Positions 1 to 7,717 of a stretch of DNA of 33,279 nucleotides are shown piece after piece. Below the pieces are notes generated by a model. That model saw nothing but the letters and a program-made list of their open reading frames with translations, was not told the origin of the DNA and searched no databases. How positions within the stretch are numbered: position 1 is the first letter of the stretch; the number at the start of each line of letters is the position of its first letter. The translations under genes and the position numbers were made by a program. The DNA is taken from positions 1 through 33,279 of the forward strand of contig CADEDC010000062.1 of NCBI GenBank assembly GCA_902825985.1, given 5' to 3'. The DNA is from an uncultured Acidobacteriota bacterium (lineage in GTDB: Bacteria > Acidobacteriota > Vicinamibacteria > Vicinamibacterales > CAVVIG01).

Positions 1-54
<54 letters not shown>

Positions 55-138
55 GTTACGAACAGATGTGCGAGGGAACGGAGGCGGGCCCCCTGTTCAA
101 CACGCTAGACCAGAACCGGCCCCCGCGAAACGCCCCAA

Positions 139-172
139 GGGGAAGGCCCCGGGTTCCCCTACCAGGGTAGGG
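139..172. repeat. Overlapping inverted repeats between the two tRNA genes
   Basis: GGGGAA (139-144) can pair with TTCCCC (154-159) around a 9-base loop. CCCTA (157-161) can pair with TAGGG (168-172) around a 6-base loop. The two stems share bases 157-159 and so exclude each other. They lie in the 133-base spacer between tRNA-Gly and tRNA-Cys and may be processing or termination structures. At this GC content chance is a real alternative. Nothing else was recognised in 55-187. Confidence 0.3.
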
Positions 173-187
173 CCCACGGAAGAAAGT

Positions 188-262
188 TGGAGCGGGAAAC
201 GGGATTCGAACCCGCGACTTCGACCTTGGCAAGGTCGCACTCTACCACTGAGTTATTCCCGC
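188..262 (-). tRNA. tRNA-Gly (GCC)
   Basis: The minus strand folds into a full cloverleaf. The acceptor GCGGGAA pairs with TTCCCGC, the D-loop contains CAGTGGTAGAG, and the anticodon arm CGACC-TTGCCAA-GGTCG carries GCC. The T-arm is CGCGGGTTCGAATCCCG. Discriminator T and an encoded CCA (188-190) follow the acceptor, giving 75 bases with CCA. It lies 40 bases after the end of galT in the same direction. No convincing promoter of its own is visible in 263-302, so it may be read through from upstream. Confidence 0.96.
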
Positions 263-302
263 TCGACCGAAACCCTACGGTACCACACGCCGCCAGCCGG
301 CA

Positions 303-1319
303 TCAACCCCGGACCGTCTCGATCCGCGCATTTCGCAACACCTCCGTCGCCTCTTCCGGCGACGTCGGGTTGATGTAGAAGCCGGTCCCCCACTCGAAAC
401 CGGCGGTCCGCGACAACTTCGGCATCAATTCGATGTGCCAGTGGTAGAAGTCCGTCACATCGTCGCTGAACGGCGCACTGTGCACGATCATGTTGTACGC
501 CGGGTGCTCCAACGTGCGATTCATCCGCGCCAGGACCGACTTCACCATCCGTGCCAACCCCTCGTACTCGGCCCGCGGCGCGTCCTCGAAATGGGCGCCA
601 TGTCGCCGCGGCAGGATCCAGGTCTCGAAGGGAAACCGCGGCGCATACGGTGAAATGGCGACGATGTCGGCGTCTTCCTGGATGACCCGCCGCTCGGCGG
701 CAATCTCCTGCCGCAGGATGTCGCAGAACACGCAGCGCTCCTTCGCCTCGTAGTGCAGCCGGGCGCCGTCCAGCTCCTCACGCACGAAGTCGGGGACAAT
801 CGGCAGCGCGATCAACTGCGAGTGCGGGTGCTCGAGCGACGCCCCGGCCGCCGCACCGTGGTTCTTGAAAATCAGGATGTAGCGGAACCGGCGATCCTTC
901 TTCAGGTCGACGACCCGCTCGCGGAACGCCCACAGAATCCGCTCGATCTCCCCCGCCGTCATCGTCGCCAGCGTCTTCCCGTGCTCGGGATGCTCGATGA
1001 CCACCTCATGGGCGCCAATGCCGTTCATGCGGTCGAACATCCCCTCGCCTTCCCGGTCCAGCGTCCCCTCCACCTGGAGCGCCGGAAACTTGTTCGGGAT
1101 GACGCGCAGATCCCAGCCGGGCGTGTTCGGCGCCGTGCCACCCTGACGGAAGGCGAGCACTTCTGGCGGCGTCAGGTCCTCCCGCCCGGGACAGAAGGGA
1201 CAGTAGCTGCCCGAAACGAGCGTCGACCGCTCGATTCTGAAATCGTTCGGGCGCTTGCGCCGTCTGGTGGAGATGATGACCCAGCGGCCGGTCACGGGAT
1301 CTTTGCGCAATTCAGGCAA
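303..1319 (-). CDS. galT: Galactose-1-phosphate uridylyltransferase
   Basis: This 338-residue protein belongs to the HIT-superfamily GalT family, which swaps UMP between UDP-glucose and galactose-1-phosphate in the Leloir pathway in the cytosol. The opening MPELRKDPVTGRWVII is typical of the family. A zinc-binding CPFC lies at 40-43. The active-site motif HPHSQ spans 164-168, with the nucleophilic histidine expected at H166, and a FYHWHIE motif lies near 291-297. A second CVFC pair is at 196-199. The length matches the family. The start is TTG at 1319; no ATG lies upstream in frame. It is 25 bases after yraN at the end of the leftward gene run. No other Leloir gene is in the window. An ADP-glucose phosphorylase-like specificity cannot be excluded from sequence alone. 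Confidence 0.93.
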   Translation of the reverse strand: MPELRKDPVTGRWVIISTRRRKRPNDFRIERSTLVSGSYCPFCPGREDLTPPEVLAFRQGGTAPNTPGWDLRVIPNKFPALQVEGTLDREGEGMFDRMNGIGAHEVVIEHPEHGKTLATMTAGEIERILWAFRERVVDLKKDRRFRYILIFKNHGAAAGASLEHPHSQLIALPIVPDFVREELDGARLHYEAKERCVFCDILRQEIAAERRVIQEDADIVAISPYAPRFPFETWILPRRHGAHFEDAPRAEYEGLARMVKSVLARMNRTLEHPAYNMIVHSAPFSDDVTDFYHWHIELMPKLSRTAGFEWGTGFYINPTSPEEATEVLRNARIETVRG

Positions 1320-1344
1320 GGGCGATGCGACTCAGCTTGTGATT

Positions 1345-1713
1345 CTACCCCGTCGCGTCGAAGGCATTGCGAATGAGTTCGATCTTGACGGCTTCGTCCG
1401 CCAGATCGACCGCGATCACGTCGAATCGGCAGGGACGGTCGTGCAGCCGATGGCGGGCCAGGAAGTCGCGGGCGGTGGCGACGAGCCGCTTCCGCTTCAG
1501 CGCCGTCACCGCTTCAAATCCGCCGCCAAACGCCTGTCCGTCGCGCGCCTTCACTTCGACGAACACCACGGTCGGACCATCGGTGGCAACGATGTCGATT
1601 TCTCCACTGCGGCGGCGATACCGCCTGGCCATCACGGCGTACCCACGCTGCTCGAGTTCACGAACCGCGAGATCCTCGCCGATTCGGCCCAACCGGCTGC
1701 GCCCGTTCCCCAT
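1345..1713 (-). CDS. yraN: YraN family (UPF0102) protein, nuclease-fold
   Basis: The 122-residue protein shows the YraN pattern: an early GRIGEDLAVRELEQRGY, then RRRSGEIDIVATDG, then VVFVEVKAR. In restriction-endonuclease-fold proteins the acidic E-x-D and E-x-K positions form a metal-binding nuclease centre, so nuclease activity is possible; the cellular role of the family is poorly known. I chose ATG at 1713, which gives MGNGRSRLGRIGED; a start 18 bases upstream at 1731 is also open. It lies between the aminotransferase gene (stop at 1772) and galT. Confidence 0.88.
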   Translation of the reverse strand: MGNGRSRLGRIGEDLAVRELEQRGYAVMARRYRRRSGEIDIVATDGPTVVFVEVKARDGQAFGGGFEAVTALKRKRLVATARDFLARHRLHDRPCRFDVIAVDLADEAVKIELIRNAFDATG

Positions 1714-1771
1714 GCCGGCACCGGACAGCAAGACCGGTGCTCAGGCCGCGACCCGCCGGCGCCCACGCCTG

Positions 1772-3109
1772 TCAGGCGTGCCGCCCAGTGACCTCGCTGA
1801 GACTCTCGTCGAGGATGCGGACGGCGATGTCGGCCTGCTCCGTCGTGAGCACGAGCGGCGGACAGAAGCGGATGGCATTCTTGCCGGCACCCAGGATCAG
1901 CAGCCCACGCCTGAAAGCGGCCACCACCACGGCGTCGCGTTCGCTGGTCGCGCGTTCCTTGGTCGTCCGGTCGCGCACCAGTTCGACACCGACCATCAGG
2001 CCGCGGCCGCGCACGTCGCCGATGAGCGGGTGGCGGTCCATCAACCCGCGCAGGCCTTCGATCAGATGCGCCCCGACCACGGCGGCGTTCGTCATCAGCG
2101 AATCGCGCAGCAGCGTCAGCGTCGCCAGGGCGGCGGCGCACGACACCGGGTTGCCGCCGAACGTCGACGCGTGCGTGCCGGGCGGCCACGTCATCAGATC
2201 GGCGCGCGCGATGGCGACGCCAAGCGGCATCCCCGACGCGACCCCCTTGGCGACGGCAATGACATCCGGCTGCACGCCGGTATGCTCGACCGCAAACATC
2301 TTGCCGGTGCGCCCCATCCCCGACTGCACCTCGTCGACGATCAGCAGCATGCCGTGCGCCGCCGTGAGGTCGCGAAGCCGCTGCATGAAGACATCGGGGC
2401 CGACGACGTAGCCGCCCTCGCCCTGGATCGGTTCGACGAGAATCGCCGCCACTTCGTCGGGTGACACCAGGTGGAGGAAGAGCTGGTGCTCGATGAAGTC
2501 CAGGCACTCGGCGGCGCAACTCTGCGGCTGCAGTTTCAGCGGACAGCGGTAGCAGTCGGCGTACGGCGCGTGGTGGACTCCCGGCACCAGCGGACCGAAG
2601 CCGCGGCGCTGAATGGTCTTGCTGCCGGTCACCGACAGGGCGCCCATCGTCCGACCGTGGAATCCGCCGAGGAAGGCGATGAAGTTCGGCCGCTTCGTCG
2701 TGTAGCGGGCGAGCTTGAGCGACGCTTCGATGGCCTCGGCGCCGGAGTTGGCGAAGAACGCGCGGGCATCGCCGCCGACCGGCGCGACCGCCGCCAGCTC
2801 CTCGGCCAGTCGAACCTGCGGTTCGTAGTAGAAGTCGGTGCCCGACATGTGGAGGAACCTGCCGGCCTGCTCGGTGATGGCGCGCACGACGTCCGGATGC
2901 GAATGGCCGGTGGCGTTCACGGCGATGCCGGCGGCGCAGTCGAGGAACAGGTTGCCGTCGACGTCCTCGACCATCGCTCCGTAGCCGCGTTCGATGACCA
3001 GTGGATAGCCGCGCGTGTAGGACGGCGACACCACCCTGGCATCGCGCTCGATGAGCGCCTTGGCGCGCGGTCCGGGCAACGAGGTCTTCAGGATTGGACG
3101 ATCACTCAT
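1772..3109 (-). CDS. Class III PLP-dependent aminotransferase (acetylornithine/GABA aminotransferase-like)
   Basis: The 445-residue protein is a fold-type I PLP enzyme of aminotransferase class III. Visible motifs are the N-terminal DGNLFLDCAAGIAVNATGHSHP, the phosphate-binding NSGAEAIEASLKLAR (121-135), the substrate region GGFHGRTMGALS, and IVDEVQSGMGRTG with D259 expected to hold the PLP ring nitrogen. AVAKG contains the PLP lysine K288. A cysteine-bearing segment (C186, C189, C198, C202) resembles an insert in archaeal and actinobacterial omega-aminotransferase or broad amino-acid racemase relatives, so acetylornithine, GABA, ornithine or lysine are all possible substrates. I chose ATG at 3109 (MSDRPILK) over the longer open frame to 3157, which adds an arginine-rich stretch unlike the family. 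No arginine or GABA pathway genes adjoin. Confidence 0.87.
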   Translation of the reverse strand: MSDRPILKTSLPGPRAKALIERDARVVSPSYTRGYPLVIERGYGAMVEDVDGNLFLDCAAGIAVNATGHSHPDVVRAITEQAGRFLHMSGTDFYYEPQVRLAEELAAVAPVGGDARAFFANSGAEAIEASLKLARYTTKRPNFIAFLGGFHGRTMGALSVTGSKTIQRRGFGPLVPGVHHAPYADCYRCPLKLQPQSCAAECLDFIEHQLFLHLVSPDEVAAILVEPIQGEGGYVVGPDVFMQRLRDLTAAHGMLLIVDEVQSGMGRTGKMFAVEHTGVQPDVIAVAKGVASGMPLGVAIARADLMTWPPGTHASTFGGNPVSCAAALATLTLLRDSLMTNAAVVGAHLIEGLRGLMDRHPLIGDVRGRGLMVGVELVRDRTTKERATSERDAVVVAAFRRGLLILGAGKNAIRFCPPLVLTTEQADIAVRILDESLSEVTGRHA

Positions 3110-3163
3110 GACGGCCACAGCATACCCCCGGCGCGGGCGCGACGGGAGCCGGGGCATCCACCG

Positions 3164-4579
3164 TCACTTGCGCTTCCACCTGGTGCCGGCGGCCGAATCC
3201 TCGAGCAGGACCCCGCGCGCGGCCAGATCCTGGCGGATGCGGTCGGCGGCAGCAAAATCCCGGCGCCGCCGTGCGGCGTGGCGATCCTCGATCGACCGCT
3301 CGATCTCGTCGACCGGAACCGGCGGCAGCTCGTCCTCGGCCCGCCGCAACGCGAGCACGCCGAGCACCCGGTCGAAGCCGTCGAAGGTGGCGCGGATCGC
3401 CGCGACGTCCTCGAGACCGACCTGCTGGCTGTCGACGGCGGAATTGAGCGCCCGCACCAGCTCGAACATCGCCCCGAGGGCGCCGGCCGTGTTCAGATCG
3501 CTGCACATGGCGTCGGCGAACTCGCTGCGCGCCTGGTCGAGCCGGTCGGTGATCTCGGCGTGGCTGCCGGCGGCCTTGACGGTGTCGAGACGCGCCAGGA
3601 AGTCGACGAGCCGCCGCATCGCCTCTTCCGCCTGTGCAAGGCTCGCCCAGGTGAAGTTCTGCTGCTTGCGGTAGTGCGCCGAGAGCAGCAGGTAGCGGAC
3701 CGCCGACGGGCGGAAGCCCTTCGCGACGACGTCCGGCACGGTGTAGGTGTTGCCGAGCGACTTCGACATCTTCTGGTCGTCGACCAGCAGGTACTCGACG
3801 TGGAACCAGAACCGGGAGAACGGCTTGCCGGTCGCGCACTCGCTCTGTGCGATCTCGTTCTCGTGATGCGGGAACACGAGATCGATGCCGCCGGTGTGGA
3901 TGTCGATGGATTGCCCGAGCAGGCGCATGGCCATGGCCGAACACTCGAGGTGCCAGCCGGGGCGCCCCGGCGGATCGACCATCGTCCACGTCGGCTCGTC
4001 CGGCTTCGTCGCCTTCCACAACACGAAGTCGCGCGCATCGTCCTTCGCGTAGTTGTCGGTGTCGACGCGGGCGCCCGCCTTCATCCCCTCGTGATCGAGG
4101 TGCGCGAGCTTGCCGTAGTCGGGCATCGAGTTGATCTTGAAGTACACCGACCCGTCGCTGCGATAGGTGTGCCCCTTCGCGTCGAGCACCGCGATGAGGT
4201 CTGCCATCGCCTGGAGGTTCTCGGGATCGGTGGCGCGCGGCATGTCTTCCACCGGTTCCAGTCCGAGCGCGCGCGCATCCTCCAGGAACATGTCGACGTA
4301 CTGCGTGGTGTAGGCCCGCAGATCCATCCCGGCCTGGCGGGCACCGATGATGGTTCGATCGTCGACATCGGTGAAGTTCATCACCTGACGGACGCGATGG
4401 CCCATCAGGTGCCGCAGCGTCCGCCGCAGGACGTCGGCGCAGATGAACGACCGGAAGTTGCCGATGTGCCCGCGGGCGTAGACGGTCAAGCCGCAGGTAT
4501 ACATCCGCACGGTGTTGTCCGGCCCGGGCGTGAACGCCTCCTCGGTCCGGCTCAGCGTGTTGAATAGCCGCATGGTCAT
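3164..4579 (-). CDS. cysS: Cysteinyl-tRNA synthetase
   Basis: This 471-residue class I aminoacyl-tRNA synthetase charges tRNA-Cys in the cytosol. It opens with TLSRTEEAFTP, carries the HIGH-type motif RGHIGN (36-41) and the KMSKS motif (270-274). The family's zinc ligands appear as C29 (MYTCGLTVY), C213 (WHLECSAMAM), H238 and E242 (FPHHENEIAQSE). The C-terminal region (about 340-471) is the helical anticodon-binding part and ends in the basic GTRWKRK. Length fits the family. ATGs at 4579 and 4573 are both possible starts, and neither has a clear Shine-Dalgarno site. It begins 7 bases after the stop of the small gene upstream. A tRNA-Cys gene lies downstream in the same orientation. Confidence 0.97.
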   Translation of the reverse strand: MTMRLFNTLSRTEEAFTPGPDNTVRMYTCGLTVYARGHIGNFRSFICADVLRRTLRHLMGHRVRQVMNFTDVDDRTIIGARQAGMDLRAYTTQYVDMFLEDARALGLEPVEDMPRATDPENLQAMADLIAVLDAKGHTYRSDGSVYFKINSMPDYGKLAHLDHEGMKAGARVDTDNYAKDDARDFVLWKATKPDEPTWTMVDPPGRPGWHLECSAMAMRLLGQSIDIHTGGIDLVFPHHENEIAQSECATGKPFSRFWFHVEYLLVDDQKMSKSLGNTYTVPDVVAKGFRPSAVRYLLLSAHYRKQQNFTWASLAQAEEAMRRLVDFLARLDTVKAAGSHAEITDRLDQARSEFADAMCSDLNTAGALGAMFELVRALNSAVDSQQVGLEDVAAIRATFDGFDRVLGVLALRRAEDELPPVPVDEIERSIEDRHAARRRRDFAAADRIRQDLAARGVLLEDSAAGTRWKRK

Positions 4580-4586
4580 GCGCGAA

Positions 4587-4862
4587 TCAGTCGATCGGGC
4601 GGGAGGTTTGCCACAGCGGTCCGACGCCGGCGATCGCCACCTTCAACGCGCCGCCGTGCGCGGTGAACCGCAGTTCGCAACCGCCGCCGGCGGCGGCGCG
4701 GGTGACGGCCACCTCGACCTGTCCGACCAGCTCGGCCGCGTCGGTCGCCGCACAGCACGCCGTGGTGCACACGCGCGACACCAGATCTCGTACCAGGGCT
4801 GGGGACGGCTCGGCCGGCAGGTGCAGGGCGAAATAGAACTCTTTCGAGGACACGTGGCGCAA
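4587..4862 (-). CDS. Small protein of unknown function
   Basis: The 91-residue frame is not a family I recognise. It fits tightly between ribF (3 bases after its stop) and cysS (7 bases before its start), which supports real coding. The protein has an N-terminal part with SSKEFYFALHLPAEPSPALVRD, a cysteine cluster CTTACC near 32-37, a glycine-rich turn AAAGGGCELRF, and alternating hydrophobic residues suggesting beta strands. It has no signal peptide or membrane helix. The start is TTG at 4862, or GTG at 4853. It is probably cytosolic. The cysteines could bind metal, but no canonical motif is complete. Confidence 0.6.
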   Translation of the reverse strand: MRHVSSKEFYFALHLPAEPSPALVRDLVSRVCTTACCAATDAAELVGQVEVAVTRAAAGGGCELRFTAHGGALKVAIAGVGPLWQTSRPID

Positions 4863-4865
4863 ATT

Positions 4866-5804
4866 CTACAGTGAAAGCCGGCTGAAGAGCACCCGCGCCC
4901 GCTCGCAGTCGGCGGCGATCTGGGCTTTCAGGTCATCCAGCGACCCGAAGCGCCGCTCGTCCCGCAACCGCTGCACGAAGCCGACGCGCACCGACTGACC
5001 GTAGAGATCGGCATCCAGGTCGAAGATGTGGGTTTCGATCGACAGCTGGCCCGACGAATCGACGGTCGGCCGGACGCCGATGTTGGTCACGGACGAGCGC
5101 ACGACGCCGGCCACCGTCGCAGTGGTCGCGTAGACGCCGTGCGGCGGAATCAGTTCGTTGGTGGTCGCGAGGTTGGCGGTCGGGAATCCGATGGTGCGGC
5201 CGCGCTGGGCGCCCCGGACGACGGTACCATCGAGGAAGTACTGGCGGCCGAGCAGGGCGCCGGCCTCGTCCACCCGCCCTTCCCCGAGCAGACGGCGGAC
5301 CCGGGTGCTGCTGACGACGAAGTCCTTGTAGCGGATCGGGTCGATCTTCTCGGCCCGGAAACCGTAACGGGCCCCGAGCACCCGGAGCAGGGAGAAGTTG
5401 CCGGTCCGGTCGTGCCCGAACAGGAAGTTCGCGCCGACCCAGACATCGGCGACCCGCAGCCAGTCGACCAGCACACGCTGGACGAACGTGTCGGGATCCC
5501 AGTGGGACAGCTCCGGCGTGAAGCGGACGATCGCGGCACCCTGCAGCCCGGCGGCCGCGATCGCCTCCAGTTTCTGCGACGTGGTCATGATGAGCGGCGG
5601 CGCCTTGTCGGGCCGTACGACCCGCGGCGGATGCGGATCGAAGGTCATGACCACGGGCGTCGCCCCCCGCTCGGTGGCGACGCGACACACGCGGTCGAGG
5701 ATCTTGCGATGACCGCGGTGCACACCGTCGAAGTTTCCCAGTGCGAGCACCGGCTGCACCCAGCGCGGCGGGCGCGGGTCGTCTGGAAAGTGGATGACGT
5801 CCAT
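4866..5804 (-). CDS. ribF: Bifunctional riboflavin kinase / FAD synthetase
   Basis: The 312-residue protein makes FMN from riboflavin and then FAD from FMN. The N-terminal nucleotidyltransferase domain (about 17-185) shows LALGNFDGVHRGHRK (20-34), TFDPHPPRVV (54-63), and SSTRVRRLL near 165-173, the family's S/T-x-R motif. The C-terminal flavokinase domain (about 187-310) has GRTIGFPTANLAT (202-214) with the Mg/ATP-binding PTAN, then HGVYATTATV and IETHIFDLDADLYGQ. Length is normal for the family. The ATG shares one base with the stop codon of the upstream hydrolase gene (TAATG), indicating translational coupling. Confidence 0.97.
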   Translation of the reverse strand: MDVIHFPDDPRPPRWVQPVLALGNFDGVHRGHRKILDRVCRVATERGATPVVMTFDPHPPRVVRPDKAPPLIMTTSQKLEAIAAAGLQGAAIVRFTPELSHWDPDTFVQRVLVDWLRVADVWVGANFLFGHDRTGNFSLLRVLGARYGFRAEKIDPIRYKDFVVSSTRVRRLLGEGRVDEAGALLGRQYFLDGTVVRGAQRGRTIGFPTANLATTNELIPPHGVYATTATVAGVVRSSVTNIGVRPTVDSSGQLSIETHIFDLDADLYGQSVRVGFVQRLRDERRFGSLDDLKAQIAADCERARVLFSRLSL

Positions 5805-6613
5805 TACACCGACAGAATCAATCCATCATAGGCCAACTCGACGCCGGCCGGCAGCGCAGCACAGGTCTCCGCATGCGGCAGGTCGTGGCAGATATGGGTG
5901 AAGTAGGCCTGCCGCGGCCGCAGCCGCGCGACGACGGCCAGTGCCTCCTCGACGTTGAAGTGCGTCGGATGCGTGCGGTGGCGCAGCGCATCGACAATCA
6001 GCAGCTCGACCCCCTCGAGCAGCGGCCACGACGCCGCCGGGATGGCACTGCAATCGGTCAGGTAGGCAAATCGGTCGAGCCGGAATCCGAGAATCGGCCG
6101 GGCGCCGTGCAGCACGGGCACCGGCGTCACCTCGACGCCGCCCAGGGAGAACGGCCCGCCGATCCGGAACGGCACCAGCTGCGGGATGCCGCCGCCGATC
6201 GCCGCCGGCGGCGTGAAGATGTACGAGAACGTCCGCCGCAGGTCGGCGAGCGTCCGCTCGTCGGCGAAGAACGGAATCGCGCCGTGCTGGACCACGTTGA
6301 AGCGCCGGACGTCGTCGAGCCCGAAGATGTGATCGGCGTGACTGTGCGTGAACAGAATGGCATCGACGCGCCGGAGATCGTGCCGCAGCGCCTGCGTCCG
6401 CAGATCCGTGGAGGTGTCGACGAGGATCGATCGGACGCCGGTCGCAATCGCCGACCCCGCGGCGGCCGGCGGCGTGCCGACGACCTCGATGAGAATCGAC
6501 GGCCGCGACCGCGTGTCGCGCGGATCGGCCGACCGGCACGTGGCGCAGTCGCAGCCGATCATCGGCACGCCGTGCGACGTGCCGCTGCCGAGGACCGTGA
6601 CCTTAAGGTTCAA
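5804..6613 (-). CDS. MBL-fold metallohydrolase, PhnP-like
   Basis: The protein has the metallo-beta-lactamase hydrolase fold. The metal motif THSHADHIFG lies near the first third, preceded by LVDTSTDLR, and later HGARPILGFRLDRFAYLTDCS and a terminal FTHICHDL histidine pair complete the site. An N-terminal GSGTSHGVPMIGCDCATC, with three cysteines, matches the structural zinc site of PhnP-type cyclic phosphodiesterases. A role in hydrolysing cyclic phosphate or phosphodiester compounds is therefore plausible, but no phosphonate genes are near, so the substrate is unknown. I prefer TTG at 6613: it gives MNLKVTVLGSGTS, typical of the family, and has GGGAAG 7 bases upstream. GTG at 6631 is the alternative. 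The N terminus overlaps the end of the DUF1844 gene. Confidence 0.85.
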   Translation of the reverse strand: MNLKVTVLGSGTSHGVPMIGCDCATCRSADPRDTRSRPSILIEVVGTPPAAAGSAIATGVRSILVDTSTDLRTQALRHDLRRVDAILFTHSHADHIFGLDDVRRFNVVQHGAIPFFADERTLADLRRTFSYIFTPPAAIGGGIPQLVPFRIGGPFSLGGVEVTPVPVLHGARPILGFRLDRFAYLTDCSAIPAASWPLLEGVELLIVDALRHRTHPTHFNVEEALAVVARLRPRQAYFTHICHDLPHAETCAALPAGVELAYDGLILSV

Positions 6614-6875
6614 TAATCTGCTTCCCGCCACCGGCCACCTGGACGAAGCGCAGGCGCAGTTCGGTGAGCACCTGCTCCAGGACGGTGCGCTCTGCGGCGG
6701 TCAGGTTGCCCCGGGTCTTCTCCTCCAACAGGGCGAGAATCTCGATCATCTGCGACGCGCCCTCGAGATTCGGCGCGCGGCGGGCGCCGCCGTCCGGATC
6801 CGGCAGGTCGCCGAAATGGATGGCTGCGGAGCTTGCCAGCGAGACGACGAAGGCGGTGAAGGTCAGGCCGGACAC
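6603..6875 (-). CDS. DUF1844 domain protein
   Basis: The 90-residue protein matches DUF1844: a hydrophobic N-terminal segment (LTFTAFVVSLASSAAIHFGDLPDP) followed by a helical part (NLEGASQMIEILALLEEKTRGNLTAAERTVLEQVL). No function is established for the family. I chose GTG at 6875; the frame stays open to an ATG at 6914, but that start would lie inside the divergent mazG coding region. A TATTAT box ends 8 bases before the GTG. Its last bases overlap the start of the PhnP-like hydrolase, so it is likely the first gene of the leftward operon. Confidence 0.82.
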   Translation of the reverse strand: MSGLTFTAFVVSLASSAAIHFGDLPDPDGGARRAPNLEGASQMIEILALLEEKTRGNLTAAERTVLEQVLTELRLRFVQVAGGGKQIIEP

Positions 6876-6882
6876 GTGGCTT

Positions 6883-6889
6883 GATAATA
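6883..6889. promoter_or_regulatory. Back-to-back -10 boxes between DUF1844 and mazG
   Basis: The overlapping sequences GATAAT (plus strand, 6883-6888) and TATTAT (minus strand, 6889-6884) form the only AT-rich spot in the 26-base gap between the two divergent starts. They lie 13 bases before the mazG ATG and 8 bases before the DUF1844 GTG. That spacing suggests divergent, nearly leaderless transcripts. No convincing -35 element was identified for either direction. Confidence 0.4.
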
Positions 6890-6901
6890 TGCCATCCGAC
6901 C

Positions 6902-7717
6902 ATGCCGAATGCACCTGACGAGTTCCAGCGCCTCATCGACATCGTGGCCCGCCTGCGCGCCCCTGACGGCTGCCCGTGGGATCGCGAACAGACCATCGAC
7001 AGCCTCAAGCCGTTCGTCCTCGAGGAGACCTACGAGGTGCTGGAGGCCATCGATGCGCACGACCACCCGGCCCTGTGCGAGGAGCTCGGCGACTTCCTGT
7101 TCGAAGCGGTGTTCGTCGCGCAGCTCGAGGCCGAGGCCGGCCATTTCTCGATCGCCGACGCGGTGAAGAGCGTTGCCGACAAGCTGGTGCGCCGGCACCC
7201 GCACGTCTTCAAGCGCGACGAAGGCGAGCCCGAGCTCGCAAGCGCCAACCAGGTGCGGGCGCGCTGGGAGGCGATCAAGGCACAGGAACAGAAGGGGCGG
7301 CCGACGCCCCGGACGCTCCTCGGCGGCGTCCCCGACGGCCTGCCGGCATTGCTGCGCGCCTATCAGATTGGCGTGCGCGCCGGCTCGGTCGGCTTCGAGT
7401 GGGCACGCCCGATCGACGTCGTCGCCAAGATTGAGGAGGAGGTGGCCGAGGTCCGCGAGGTCCTCACCCATGAAACGGTGAGCCAGGCGCGCGCCGAGGA
7501 GGAGGTCGGCGACCTGTTGTTCGCGATCGCCAACCTGTCGCGCAAGCTGGGCGTCGAGCCGGAAACCGCCCTGCGAAAGGCCAATGCCAAGTTCGCACGC
7601 CGCTTCACGGCGATGGAAGGCAACATCGCGGCAACCGGCCGCACGATGGCCGAGATGACCCTCGACGAGCTCGAGGCCGAATGGCAGACCGTCAAGGGCG
7701 ACCCGAACCAGGGCTGA
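6902..7717 (+). CDS. mazG: Nucleoside triphosphate pyrophosphohydrolase MazG
   Basis: The 271-residue protein hydrolyses NTPs and dNTPs to monophosphates, a house-cleaning role in the cytosol. Two MazG domains are visible. The first has RLRAPDGCPWDREQT (18-31), then EETYEV (41-46) and ELGDFLFE (61-68), which give the acidic metal-binding helix pair. The second has EEEVAEVREV and EEEVGDLLFAIANLSRKLGV. The C-terminal ALRKANAKFARRFTAME is typical. The length matches full two-domain MazG. ATG at 6902 is chosen because the family begins just before the RLIDIVARLR helix; a TTG at 6881 would overlap the promoter-like sequence. Its 3' end overlaps the 3' end of comEC by 26 bases. Confidence 0.95.
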   Translation: MPNAPDEFQRLIDIVARLRAPDGCPWDREQTIDSLKPFVLEETYEVLEAIDAHDHPALCEELGDFLFEAVFVAQLEAEAGHFSIADAVKSVADKLVRRHPHVFKRDEGEPELASANQVRARWEAIKAQEQKGRPTPRTLLGGVPDGLPALLRAYQIGVRAGSVGFEWARPIDVVAKIEEEVAEVREVLTHETVSQARAEEEVGDLLFAIANLSRKLGVEPETALRKANAKFARRFTAMEGNIAATGRTMAEMTLDELEAEWQTVKGDPNQG

